Notes: generated by a model from the letters alone, not told the origin. DNA of 64,000 nt from Alteribacillus bidgolensis (GCF_002886255.1 NZ_KZ614149.1:2356001-2420000); one strand, 5' to 3'; shown: positions 36,950 through 45,569, counted from the stretch's first letter. A program made the numbers and translations.

Positions 36950-37975
36950 TTATTCAAAGAGAGAACGGAATTCATCAACATTGTCTTCTGTTACAACGGT
37001 TGCAGGAACGTCAATTTGTTCTTCTACTTCTTCCCCTTCCACCAGGGCCAGAGCTGCTTTTATGGCTTCCGATCCATATTCGTCCGGATGTTGTTGTAAA
37101 GCTGCTTCTACATATCCATCGTCAATACCCTCAACAACCTGCTCACTCAAATCCCATCCAAATAATTTAAGATTGTCTTGAGCCTGTTGGGAGCGCACCC
37201 CAGACACCATTCCTATAAATGCCGGCTCTCCTGTTGCAAAAGCTGCTTGCATATCTGGATTTGCAGTAAATAAGTCTTCCGAAGCAGAAAGAGCTTTCTC
37301 TTGAACATTTTCTCCATCTACTGTATTCACCAGTTCTACATTTTCATTTTCAAGAATAGTATCCATGAAACCGTCTTGTCGGTTTATTTGAATAGGAGAG
37401 TTTAAAGCAGAAATAGCACCAATTTTCACTTCTTCATCTCCCCATTGTTCTTCTGCATATTCATTAAAGTATTCACCTAATTCAACACTAGACTCGTAAT
37501 TGTCCACTCCTATCTGCACGTCTACTCCTTCATGCTCAATAACTGAATCAATCGAAATAACAGGGATATCTTCTTCTTCCGCTTTATCTACAATCGGTTT
37601 CATCGCTTCTACATCGATGGCATTTATAACTAAGGCATCAACCCCAGCACTAATATAATCTTCCGCTCCATTGTATTGTTCTACTGAATCATTATTTGCG
37701 TTAAACACGGTTAAATTAACATCCATTTCTTCCGCTTGACTTTCTGCTCCTTTTACCATTTCAGTAAAAAATAAAGCTTCCTGATTAATTACTGTCATGC
37801 CAATAGTGGGAGCTTCTTCATCATCTGTTTCAACAGCCGTTTCTACATCTGGCTGCTCACCGTTTGCTTCTTCTCCGCCATCCCTTTCTCCAGTGTTTTC
37901 CACTTCCCCGCAAGCTGTTAGCAAAAATAACATAGAACCAATTAACCCAGCAGAATATTTCCAATGACGTTTCAT
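36950..37975 (-). CDS. RbsB-like sugar-binding lipoprotein
   Basis: 341-residue extracellular solute receptor. The signal peptide ends in lipobox LLTAC (Cys22), followed by an acidic linker and a Peripla_BP_4 domain beginning TIGMTVINQEALFFTEM. The hinge-region DALVINAIDVEAMKP and NSPIQINRQDGF are typical of ribose-binding-protein relatives. It is the first gene of the importer-hydrolase unit, behind an AGGGGG ribosome site. Its acidity suggests a salty environment. Confidence 0.92.
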   Translation of the reverse strand: MKRHWKYSAGLIGSMLFLLTACGEVENTGERDGGEEANGEQPDVETAVETDDEEAPTIGMTVINQEALFFTEMVKGAESQAEEMDVNLTVFNANNDSVEQYNGAEDYISAGVDALVINAIDVEAMKPIVDKAEEEDIPVISIDSVIEHEGVDVQIGVDNYESSVELGEYFNEYAEEQWGDEEVKIGAISALNSPIQINRQDGFMDTILENENVELVNTVDGENVQEKALSASEDLFTANPDMQAAFATGEPAFIGMVSGVRSQQAQDNLKLFGWDLSEQVVEGIDDGYVEAALQQHPDEYGSEAIKAALALVEGEEVEEQIDVPATVVTEDNVDEFRSLFE

Positions 37976-38065
37976 TATATTGCCCCCTATTCGTTTAATG
38001 GAAAAAACTGGTATTTACATTTTAACGATATAAATCTTGAGATTGTCTTTACTTCCGAAAAAGGT

Positions 38066-38095
38066 TTTACATTTAATGAATCTTAATAATGTAAA
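38066..38095. promoter_or_regulatory. Inverted repeat upstream of the importer unit
   Basis: TTTACATT and AATGTAAA (38066-38073 and 38088-38095) form a perfect 8-bp inverted repeat with a 14-bp centre, about 90 bp before the binding-protein start. It could be an operator; which regulator uses it is unknown. A second weak palindrome, TGTAAA ... TTTCACA, is near 38150. Confidence 0.35.
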
Positions 38096-38186
38096 TAAAA
38101 TGAATATTCAAATAAATATGATAGTAATTCAGCTTTACCAAATATCTTGTAAACGTGGTTTCACATACTGGCATTGAGGTTAGGCG

Positions 38187-39107
38187 CTAATGTTTGCCTT
38201 TAAATCCGGCCATTTCTTTTTCAAACGGCAGAGATGTTGTTGCCCCGTAACGGGTAACTGATAATGAAGCAGCATACACAGCCTTTTCAACTGCTTTTAA
38301 CATATTTTTCTCTTGTAGCCAATAGGCGGTTAACGCCCCGCAAAAACAATCTCCAGCTGCTGTTGTATCTACCGCTTTAACTAATGGTGCTTTGAAAAAA
38401 TAGAATTGCTTTTCACTATAAACAAGTACACCTGCAGCTCCCATAGTGACTACAATTGTCTGCTCGCTGTCTTCTTTAATGATAAGAACAGCTTGCTTAG
38501 CTGTTTCTTTATCAAATACGTTGATATCGGCTAATTGAGACGCTTCAATTTCATTAATAATGAGGACATCTACCAATTTACGAATCTCTGCTGAAAATGA
38601 AATGACTGGTGCAAGGTTCATAAAAATAGGGACATTTTTTTCTTTTAATAATGTTATAATAGTGGCGATAACATCTGGAGGTACTTCTAATTGTAAGAGC
38701 GCTGCATCTGCATTCCCCAATGCTAAAAGTGCATGCTTTGCTTCTTCTTTAGATACCTCCGAATTTGCCAGCAAATTTGTGACTACCATATTTTCGCCTG
38801 CTTCATTGATGGTTATCATTGATGTCCCAGTAGATAATGTTTCAGCCACCCTTAATTGGTCAATATCAAGCCCTTCGTTTTTTAATTGTTTTGACAATTT
38901 ATTGCCGAACGAATCACCCCCTAATTTTCCTATAAAGGAGACTTCTGCTCCCATTCGTTTTGCAGCAATGGCCTGGTTCGCCGCTTTCCCTCCCAAACTT
39001 TCTATATATTTTGTGGATGCAATTGTTTCCCCAACTACCGGAAAACGCGGAACTTTAGCTATAAGGTCCATATTAATGGTTCCCATCACTACTAAACGAT
39101 TACCCAT
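38187..39107 (-). CDS. PfkB-family carbohydrate kinase
   Basis: 306-residue ribokinase-like kinase. The N-terminal MGTINMDLIAKVPRFPVVGE and GGKAANQAIAAKRMGAEV match the sugar-binding lid. The C-terminal motif is DTTAAGDCFCGALTAYW, with the catalytic Asp in AAGD. It is distinct from the second kinase at 42080, with modest similarity between the two. It overlaps btpA by 8 nt, so it probably works directly on the product of that step. Confidence 0.9.
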   Translation of the reverse strand: MGNRLVVMGTINMDLIAKVPRFPVVGETIASTKYIESLGGKAANQAIAAKRMGAEVSFIGKLGGDSFGNKLSKQLKNEGLDIDQLRVAETLSTGTSMITINEAGENMVVTNLLANSEVSKEEAKHALLALGNADAALLQLEVPPDVIATIITLLKEKNVPIFMNLAPVISFSAEIRKLVDVLIINEIEASQLADINVFDKETAKQAVLIIKEDSEQTIVVTMGAAGVLVYSEKQFYFFKAPLVKAVDTTAAGDCFCGALTAYWLQEKNMLKAVEKAVYAASLSVTRYGATTSLPFEKEMAGFKGKH

Positions 39108-39963
39108 CTAAGGCCGTTTCTCCTTCTCTAGCTTTCTCTACTTCGTCCATAAACAACTTAACTTTATCTTTTGAAACAGGCTCCCACCATTTATTTTCTT
39201 TTTTCAATGAACTTCCAACAATACAGCCATCTGCAATGGAGAGGAGCCGATGGGCGTTCTTTATATCCATCCCGCTTCCAATAATGACCGGTAGTTCTGT
39301 ATGATCTTTTATTCCCAGAATCTCTTCCGATTGGGTTTCGCTTCCTGTTCTTGTTCCCGTGGCAATTAGAACATCACTATCAAAGAAAATAGCATCATGA
39401 GTTTGATCGGATAAACTTCTATCCGCTACAATCGAATGACTTCCATGTTTTACATGAACATCCGTGAAAAGCTTAATATTTTCTCCTTTAATAGTGGAAC
39501 GATAACGCATAGCCTTAGCAGACGCCCCTTCTACAAAGCCTTCATTGGCAATGTAAGCATTCACCCATTGATTAACACGGACAAATGGCAGATCTGCGGC
39601 ACAAGCAACGGAGAGTCCCTGCACAGCACCATTAGCTAAGCAGTTAATTCCTATGGGCAGTGAAGTATATTGTTTCAGTTTCTCTGCTACTGCTGTCATA
39701 GATGTGACCGTTTCATACCCTATATCTTCCGGTTTAGAAAATGGCAGGTCCCATGCATTCTCTATAATAAAACCATCTGCCCCGCCAGCCTCTAATGCTT
39801 CTGCATCTTTTACAGCCCATTCATAAACTTCTTTCAGCCCTCCTCCCTTATAATGTGGAGCTCCTGGAAGTGGTTTTAGATGAATCATGCCGATAACAGG
39901 CTTGTTTTTCTGGAAAATACTTGTGATATAATTTGGTTTTTTCGGAAAAATTTTATCGCTCAA
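39100..39963 (-). CDS. BtpA/SgcQ family TIM-barrel protein
   Basis: 287-residue protein of PF03437. Typical segments are PVIGMIHLKPLPGAPHY, DGFIIENAWDLPF, FVRVNQWVNAYI and LIATGTRTGSETQ. SgcQ belongs to an E. coli sugar operon of unknown substrate; BtpA was linked to photosystem I in cyanobacteria. No reaction is firmly established as far as I know. The phosphate-binding-like GSGMDIKNAH suggests a phosphorylated substrate. It lies between gntR and pfkB, overlapping the latter. Confidence 0.85.
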   Translation of the reverse strand: MSDKIFPKKPNYITSIFQKNKPVIGMIHLKPLPGAPHYKGGGLKEVYEWAVKDAEALEAGGADGFIIENAWDLPFSKPEDIGYETVTSMTAVAEKLKQYTSLPIGINCLANGAVQGLSVACAADLPFVRVNQWVNAYIANEGFVEGASAKAMRYRSTIKGENIKLFTDVHVKHGSHSIVADRSLSDQTHDAIFFDSDVLIATGTRTGSETQSEEILGIKDHTELPVIIGSGMDIKNAHRLLSIADGCIVGSSLKKENKWWEPVSKDKVKLFMDEVEKAREGETALDG

Positions 39964-40026
39964 TTCATTTCCTCCCTTTATGGATTATCGTTTTTCTTAA
40001 ACGGCTCAAATAAGAATTTTAATTCA

Positions 40027-40767
40027 CTAACAGTGCAAAATAGTTTTATATTTGTATTTATCTGCTCGATAAATCATATCCGCCGCTTCAAACAACCGTC
40101 CATCCTGAAGCTTTGTAAAACGTTGTAATTTCAAGACCAATGTGTCTGGTTCAACATTTAAATCATTTGCATGTTCCAAAGAAGCAGTGCTTGCTTCCAC
40201 TGATTCATGAGCTTCTCCTAGAGGAATGTTATATTTTCTCAGCGTTTCGTATAATGATTCTGCTTCAAAGTTATGTTTTTCAAGATTGATCTCTGGATAC
40301 AAATTCATATTTAAAATCGTCCGGTGGATTCCAATGACGACTCCATTTACTCTTCGCAGCCGGTTAAGGCGATATACTTTTTTTCCTTCATTTAAGGAAA
40401 AGGGATTCCATTCTTTTCCCTTTACTGTTTCCCACCCTTCCTTTAAAATCAGTGAGTCTACTACATGCCCTTCATCCTCCATATCCTCTTTAAAACCCGT
40501 CAATTTCGGGCGAATCGGCTCTAATTTCGGTTCAGCAACAAAAGTTCCCCGCCCTTGTATTTTATATAAAATACCTTCTGATACGAGTTCGCTTAAAGCT
40601 TGCCTTACAGTTGTGCGGCTCACTACATATGTTTGAATGAGACTCATTTCTGTCGGAATTAGATCTCCCGCTGTCCAAATGTTTCTATCGATATTTGTCT
40701 TTATAATTTCTTTTAATTGGGCGTAAAGAGGTACAGCATTTTGCCGGTCTATGAATTGATCCCTAAT
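40027..40767 (-). CDS. GntR/HutC-family transcriptional regulator, probable ATT start
   Basis: GntR winged helix (about residues 9-75) followed by a UTRA effector domain. The first ATG in frame (40647) lies inside the recognition helix region. Reading upstream, the frame gives a complete wing helix with VPLYAQLKEIIK and TAGDLIPTEMSLIQTYVVSR. The frame has no ATG, GTG or TTG before an upstream stop. ATT at 40765-40767 lies six bases after a strong AGGAGG, giving 246 residues. It probably represses its own operon with btpA and pfkB through the palindrome at 40803-40823. Confidence 0.8.
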   Translation of the reverse strand: MRDQFIDRQNAVPLYAQLKEIIKTNIDRNIWTAGDLIPTEMSLIQTYVVSRTTVRQALSELVSEGILYKIQGRGTFVAEPKLEPIRPKLTGFKEDMEDEGHVVDSLILKEGWETVKGKEWNPFSLNEGKKVYRLNRLRRVNGVVIGIHRTILNMNLYPEINLEKHNFEAESLYETLRKYNIPLGEAHESVEASTASLEHANDLNVEPDTLVLKLQRFTKLQDGRLFEAADMIYRADKYKYKTILHC

Positions 40768-40802
40768 AAAAACCCTCCTCCCATTTTTGAATTTATTTGT
40801 AA

Positions 40803-40823
40803 TGTCATTATGATGTTATGACA
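40803..40823. promoter_or_regulatory. Probable GntR operator
   Basis: TGTCATTA and TTATGACA flank a 5-bp centre (7 of 8 pairs symmetrical). It sits just downstream of the expected gntR transcription start, a classical autorepression position. Confidence 0.6.
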
Positions 40824-40836
40824 AATCTTATATTCA

Positions 40837-40865
40837 AATTTAGACTTTTTTTAATAATCCGTCAA
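40837..40865 (-). promoter_or_regulatory. Sigma-A promoter of gntR-btpA-pfkB
   Basis: TTGACG (40860-40865) and TAAATT (40837-40842) are separated by exactly 17 nt on the minus strand. Confidence 0.6.
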
Positions 40866-40918
40866 TATAAAATAGAGAAATATTCTGTTAGATTAATTCA
40901 CGCGACTTGGGTAAAACA

Positions 40919-42031
40919 TTACTTATCTAGTATTTGCATGATAATATTCTTATAGTAATTAATTGATTGCAAGTATGCATCAATGGACACAAACTCATTT
41001 GGCTGATGTGCCATTTCCACCAGGCCAGGCCCAAACATGATCATTGGGATACGAGAGTCCTGATTAAACACAGAGCCGTCAGTATAATAAGGAACAGTTC
41101 TAGTATTCGTGGAATCTGTCCAATTGCAAATATCTTGAACAAATTCATTGTCTGTTGGAGTAAACACAGGCGGACGGTCCAATAAAACGGTCAATGTGAC
41201 ACCTTTCCATTCTTCTACTTGTGTTTGCAGGGCTTTGAATAATGTTTCATGGTCTTCCGGCGGAACGGTTCTTATATCAATTACAGCTTCACAGTAATCA
41301 GGTACAACATTGGGCTGATTTCCCCCAGCCATTTGATTAAGAGAATACGTACTCGCTCCTAGAATGTCATGAACCTTTTTTCTTTCTTCCAAGGTTTTAT
41401 ATATGTCACGTAATGCACTATGGAGACGATCAATAGCATTGATTCCGTGTTCTGGCATGGATCCATGCGACGTTTTTCCGAAAGATTCAACCTTTATCCA
41501 TAACGCACCTTTATGACCAACAGCTATTTCATTATTGGTTGGTTCCCCTATCATGATTCTTTTAACCAATGACCAGTTTAAATCTCCAAGAAGCTTTTTT
41601 GCTCCTAAGCAATCAACTTCTTCTCCTGTAGTTAATGCAAGTGCTATTTTCTTATCAGTATGTTGTACCTCTTCTAATACTTGTAATAACGCTAAGTACA
41701 TAGCTGCTAAGCCACTTTTCATATCAGCAGTACCTCTGCCATACATGTTGCCGTTTATTATCTCTCCATCAAACGGGGGCGTATCCCACATGTCTAAAGA
41801 GCCGGTCTGGACCGTATCCATATGCGCGGACAACAGCAAGTCCACTTCTTTTCCTTCCCCCCATTCCAAAAGTAAGTTAGAACGGTTCTCTAATAGCGGT
41901 GTTTTTTGTATTTGAAGATTACTATCTAATGCATGGTTTTCTATAAACTCTGCTACCTTGTTCTCGTTGCCTGGTGGATTGGTAGTATCGATTTCTATTA
42001 GTTTTTTTAAAAAGTGAACTGTTTCATCCAT
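40919..42031 (-). CDS. M20 family metallopeptidase / ArgE-DapE-type deacylase
   Basis: Dizinc hydrolase of about 370 residues, cytoplasmic. Motifs: LLSAHMDTVQTG (His and Asp ligands), GRGTADMKSGLAA (bridging Asp), TTGEEVDCLGAK (catalytic Glu), and a C-terminal His in MAHQPNEFVS. Relatives deacylate N-acylated amino acids or split dipeptides. The frame opens at 42055, but ATG 42031 has GGAGGTG at good distance. It is the last gene of the lacI-rbsK unit, so an N-acyl or amide bond in the imported compound is a plausible target. Confidence 0.88.
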   Translation of the reverse strand: MDETVHFLKKLIEIDTTNPPGNENKVAEFIENHALDSNLQIQKTPLLENRSNLLLEWGEGKEVDLLLSAHMDTVQTGSLDMWDTPPFDGEIINGNMYGRGTADMKSGLAAMYLALLQVLEEVQHTDKKIALALTTGEEVDCLGAKKLLGDLNWSLVKRIMIGEPTNNEIAVGHKGALWIKVESFGKTSHGSMPEHGINAIDRLHSALRDIYKTLEERKKVHDILGASTYSLNQMAGGNQPNVVPDYCEAVIDIRTVPPEDHETLFKALQTQVEEWKGVTLTVLLDRPPVFTPTDNEFVQDICNWTDSTNTRTVPYYTDGSVFNQDSRIPMIMFGPGLVEMAHQPNEFVSIDAYLQSINYYKNIIMQILDK

Positions 42032-42079
42032 TTTTACACCTCCACAATATCTCACAACTGACTTTCTTTAACATTTCAT

Positions 42080-42982
42080 TTAATCTTTGATCCCCTTCTT
42101 TTGTCTGTTTGATAAGATAAAATGTTGAACAGCTTTCATATTTGGCATGCCTGCCTGTGCCCCCAACTTTTGTACAGATAAAGCAGCAGCAGCGTTAGCA
42201 AACGTACAAGCTTTACTGATTGATTTCCCCTTGGATATCGCGACAGCTAAAGCTCCGTTAAAAGTATCTCCTGCCCCTGTTGTGTCCACAACAGGGACTT
42301 TATAGCCTTCAATGGTCTTTTCTTCATCATTGACCGTAAACACAACTCCATCTTTTCCCTTTGTGATAACGCATTGTGATTTTCTGCTCTGCTTTTGTGT
42401 TTTTGTAAATAGTTGGTCAAATTCATGTTTATTGGGGGTTAATACATCAATATAATTTAATAGAGTTTCGGGTAAAAAGTGAACAGGAGCTGGATTTAAA
42501 ATCACTTTTGTATTATTTTTCTTGGCAAGTTCTGCAGCTTTTTGGACGCTTTCTAGCGGAATTTCGAGCTGTAACAAAATTATTTCTGATTCTGCAATGA
42601 CCTTTTCATGCATTTCTACAACAGCAGGTGTTACAGCCTGATTTGCTCCCTGTACAACGATAATTCGATTGTCTTGTTCTGAAAGCAATACAATAGCAAT
42701 GCCTGTCGGAAAACCTGTAACCGGTTCCAGATTGTCTATAGAAACACCTTGTTGATGCATATGCTCCATTAATTGACGGCCGTACAAATCATTGCCAACA
42801 CGGCCGATAAAATGCACATCTCCTCCCAATTTAGCGGCAGCTACAGCTTGATTTGCTCCTTTTCCACCTGGTACCATAGTAAAATCTTCCCCAAGTACCG
42901 TTTCTCCTTGTTGAGGAACTGTACCTACTTTTGTCATAAGATCCATATTAATGCTTCCTATTACCGTTATACGTGGCCCCAT
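42080..42982 (-). CDS. rbsK: Ribokinase
   Basis: 300-residue PfkB-family kinase close to RbsK: GSINMDLMTKVGTVPQQGE, MVPGGKGANQAVAAAKLG, NPAPVHFLPE and PVVDTTGAGDTFNGALA. It phosphorylates ribose or a related furanose at O5 using ATP. It lies 16 bp after the LacI-family gene. No rbsD pyranase is present in the island, unlike standard ribose operons, so the sugar may arise inside the cell rather than being imported as ribose. Confidence 0.88.
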   Translation of the reverse strand: MGPRITVIGSINMDLMTKVGTVPQQGETVLGEDFTMVPGGKGANQAVAAAKLGGDVHFIGRVGNDLYGRQLMEHMHQQGVSIDNLEPVTGFPTGIAIVLLSEQDNRIIVVQGANQAVTPAVVEMHEKVIAESEIILLQLEIPLESVQKAAELAKKNNTKVILNPAPVHFLPETLLNYIDVLTPNKHEFDQLFTKTQKQSRKSQCVITKGKDGVVFTVNDEEKTIEGYKVPVVDTTGAGDTFNGALAVAISKGKSISKACTFANAAAALSVQKLGAQAGMPNMKAVQHFILSNRQKKGIKD

Positions 42983-42997
42983 CGACTTCTCTCCCCT

Positions 42998-43981
42998 TCA
43001 AACTTGCAATGTCGAGCTTCTTTTTTTAAGAGTTGCTTTAAAAGGTTTTGGGAATTCTACAGATGCATTTCCTTTTATTAAAGAGAGCAGCAGTTCAGAT
43101 GCTTTTTTTCCCATTTCATCTATTGGCTGACTTATGGTCGTTAAGGACGGGTGCATCATTTCACTCATGAAAATGTTGTCAAATCCGATTAATTGCAAAT
43201 CTTCTGGAATTTTTCTTCCTGTCTTAATAGCTGCTTTTATAACTCCAAAAGCCATCACATCGTTTCCTGCAAATATTCCATCTACGTATGGATGATTTTT
43301 TAATAAAGAAATAGCTGCTGCTTCTGCTGTTTGCCATTGGTATTCCCCAGGTACAACAAGGTCTTCTTGAAATGAGTCATTCTTTTCTATTTCCTGTTTA
43401 TATCCTTGATAACGCTGCTTTGCATTAGCAATTGTAAGCGGGCCTTGTATGTGAGCAATATGATGACAGCCAATTTCCTTCAAGTGTGACACAGCTAAAC
43501 ATGCACCGTGAATATTGTCGGAATAAACAGATGGCACTGTATGCTCGAGAGGACGATCCAGCCCGACAAGCGGCAGTTCCCATTCTTTAATATGATCCTG
43601 CTCAAGGGTGTTGGTAACAATCATGACACCATCAACATATTTTCTCTTTAATATATCTAAATAATGTGCTTCTTTTTCTGGATTTGCATCACTATTACAA
43701 AGGATGACGGTGTAGCCTCGCTTGTTCATAACGTCCTCTACCACACGTGCTAATTCTGGGAAAAACGGATTCATAATATCTGGAATAATTAAACCTATTG
43801 TTTTTGATTCTTTTTTAAACAAGCTTCTTGCAACTGCATTTGGTTTATAATTTAATTCTTTAATAGAACGTACTACTTTTTTTTTCGTATCTTCGTTCAC
43901 ATAGCCATTATTATTTAACACCCTTGATACGGTCGCAACCGAAACCTGTGCATGTTTTGCTACATCTTTTATCGTTGTCAT
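42998..43981 (-). CDS. LacI-family transcriptional regulator (RbsR-like)
   Basis: 327 residues: N-terminal helix-turn-helix TIKDVAKHAQVSVATVSRVLN, hinge helix NAVARSLFKKES, then a periplasmic-binding-protein-like effector domain (IGLIIPDIMNPFFPELAR). It heads its own operon with rbsK and the M20 gene. A palindrome lies at the expected transcription start, so autorepression is likely. The effector is probably a sugar or sugar phosphate from the island's pathway. Confidence 0.93.
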   Translation of the reverse strand: MTTIKDVAKHAQVSVATVSRVLNNNGYVNEDTKKKVVRSIKELNYKPNAVARSLFKKESKTIGLIIPDIMNPFFPELARVVEDVMNKRGYTVILCNSDANPEKEAHYLDILKRKYVDGVMIVTNTLEQDHIKEWELPLVGLDRPLEHTVPSVYSDNIHGACLAVSHLKEIGCHHIAHIQGPLTIANAKQRYQGYKQEIEKNDSFQEDLVVPGEYQWQTAEAAAISLLKNHPYVDGIFAGNDVMAFGVIKAAIKTGRKIPEDLQLIGFDNIFMSEMMHPSLTTISQPIDEMGKKASELLLSLIKGNASVEFPKPFKATLKKRSSTLQV

Positions 43982-44012
43982 ACCTAACCTTCCCTGTTAC
44001 CATCTTAATAAT

Positions 44013-44058
44013 ATGCCGCCGAGTCCTTATGGCGAATAAAGTTAAACTAATGTATAAA
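44013..44058 (+). repeat. Dispersed intergenic repeat, copy E (internally deleted)
   Basis: Only TGCCGCCGAGTCCTTATGGC and a shortened 3' part (AAAGTTAAAC, TGTATAAAA) are left. The first stem is lost, so this copy should not terminate. It lies in the leader between the lacI promoter and its start codon. Confidence 0.7.
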
Positions 44059-44064
44059 ATGATG

Positions 44065-44078
44065 TGTAACCCGTTACA
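44065..44078. promoter_or_regulatory. LacI-type operator at the lacI promoter
   Basis: TGTAAC-CC-GTTACA is a perfect inverted repeat except for its 2-bp centre, with further partial symmetry outward (GATG ... TGTC). It lies about 20 bp downstream of the -10 box. Confidence 0.7.
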
Positions 44079-44097
44079 TGTCATCAATTTAAATTAA

Positions 44098-44126
44098 ATT
44101 ATAGGACTCATTTTAGTTACTGTCAA
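44098..44126 (-). promoter_or_regulatory. Consensus sigma-A promoter of lacI-rbsK-M20
   Basis: Minus-strand TTGACA (44121-44126), 17-nt spacer, TATAAT (44098-44103): a perfect match at both boxes, so expression must be held down by the operator downstream. Confidence 0.85.
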
Positions 44127-44202
44127 TAATATTTTGAAAATTTATAAATTTCTATGTAATGTTACCTTTCATACCCCAACAAATATAATAGAGCCAAAAA
44201 AT

Positions 44203-44252
44203 GAAAAAAACTGCCCCATAAGCCATTTGATAAACGACTTATAGGACAGTCT
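44203..44252 (-). terminator. Terminator after the M23 gene
   Basis: On the minus strand ACTGTCCTATAAG pairs with CTTATGGGGCAGT (44238-44250 and 44210-44222) as a 13-bp stem with two G-U pairs, followed by TTTTTTTC. On the other strand the two wobble positions would be A-C mismatches, so it favours minus-strand transcripts. Confidence 0.85.
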
Positions 44253-44259
44253 GTTTTTT

Positions 44260-45528
44260 CTAAAAATCTACATATTTACGAGGGTTCACAGAATTTGATT
44301 TTGCTCCATTCCAAGGTCCTTCGTGTACTTCGAAGTGAAGGTGAGGTCCTTGAGATGCTCCGGTATTTCCCATGATTCCGATGGTATCTCCTTTAGAAAC
44401 ACTTTCTCCAGAAGAGACACTTGTTGAAGACATATGAGCATACAGGGTTGTAATTTGTTTGCCGTCTATACGGTGAGAAATTAGGACGGTATTACCGTAG
44501 CCGTTCATATATTTGGCCTGAACAACGGTTCCATCGGCAGCAGCCACAATCGGAACGTTTGAGCGGCCGCCTTGTCCGATATCCGTACCATGATGCATTC
44601 TGCCCCAGCGCGGTCCATACTCGGAAGTGACAGAACCAGTAGCAGGTCTCATCAATTCTCCACTGGCGTTGACTGACGGTACATCATCGCTTGGGCTGGC
44701 ATTTGAGCTTCCACCGCTTGAGCCGGAAGATGATTTTTGTTGTTCTTTTTGACGTTTTTCATAAGCTTCTAGTTCTTGTTTAGCAGCTTCTTCTTGCTTT
44801 TTAAGCAGTGCTTCTTCATCTTCAAGGGAAAGAAGTGCTTCTTCTAACAGTTCCTCTTCTTCTTCAAGGTCGCCTAGAATATCATTTTTATCTTCTCTTT
44901 GCCCTTCCAGTTTTTCTTTTAAGTCCTCTAATTCTTCCAAACTATCTTCTAGAGATGCAAGCTCCTTTTCTACTTCTTCTTTTGCTTCTTCTAACTCTTC
45001 TTGATCCTTAATGTGCGCTTCTAAAATTTCTCTATCCTGTTCAGCAATAGTATTTAGCGCAGAAACACGGTCAATAAAATCTCCGAAGCTTTTTGCACCC
45101 ATAAGTACTTCTAAGTAATCAACAGAACCGCCATTTTGGTACATTGCACGAACTCGATCTTTTAATAGTTCATCCCGTTCCGCAATCCGTTTTTCTAGCT
45201 CTTTAATGCGCTCCCGAAGCTCATCGATTCGCTCTTCCGTTTCTTCTATTTCCCCTTCTTTTTCCGAGATTTTTTCATTTGTCTCGGTCATTTCCCCATC
45301 AAGCTCTCTAATTTCCTTTTCTACTTCTTTTATATCATCCTCAAGTTCTTCCATTTCTTTTTTCGTTTCTCCGGATTCTGCTTCATTGCTGTTTCTTTTT
45401 TCTTCTAAATCGCTTAGTTTCTGACGCAGTTCTGAACTGGCATTCGCTGTATTTTCTGCATTGATATATGTAAAGCCTGCAGCAATAATAGCAAATGCTA
45501 GTAAACTCCTAACTAATTGTTTCCTCAT
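44260..45528 (-). CDS. Coiled-coil M23 peptidoglycan hydrolase (CwlO/EnvC-like)
   Basis: Secreted protein of about 422 residues: signal peptide (about 1-30, cut near NASS), a long two-part coiled coil rich in Glu and Lys (about 30-270), a Ser/Gly linker, then a LytM/M23 domain with HHGTDIGQGG and GPHLHFEVHEG, the zinc ligands. ATG 45528 has GAGGAGG upstream; the frame opens at 45564. It lies 42 bp after ftsX. The coiled coil resembles that of CwlO and EnvC, hydrolases activated by FtsEX, so it is the likely FtsEX-controlled enzyme here. Confidence 0.9.
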   Translation of the reverse strand: MRKQLVRSLLAFAIIAAGFTYINAENTANASSELRQKLSDLEEKRNSNEAESGETKKEMEELEDDIKEVEKEIRELDGEMTETNEKISEKEGEIEETEERIDELRERIKELEKRIAERDELLKDRVRAMYQNGGSVDYLEVLMGAKSFGDFIDRVSALNTIAEQDREILEAHIKDQEELEEAKEEVEKELASLEDSLEELEDLKEKLEGQREDKNDILGDLEEEEELLEEALLSLEDEEALLKKQEEAAKQELEAYEKRQKEQQKSSSGSSGGSSNASPSDDVPSVNASGELMRPATGSVTSEYGPRWGRMHHGTDIGQGGRSNVPIVAAADGTVVQAKYMNGYGNTVLISHRIDGKQITTLYAHMSSTSVSSGESVSKGDTIGIMGNTGASQGPHLHFEVHEGPWNGAKSNSVNPRKYVDF

Positions 45529-45569
45529 CCCCAGGTGTCCTCCTCTATATGTTTCCCCTTCCAATACAT

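Noticed and set aside
38145..38165. cre (CcpA) site before the importer unit
   Set aside because: TGTAAACGTGGTTTCACA resembles a cre only in its first half; the second half does not match the consensus.
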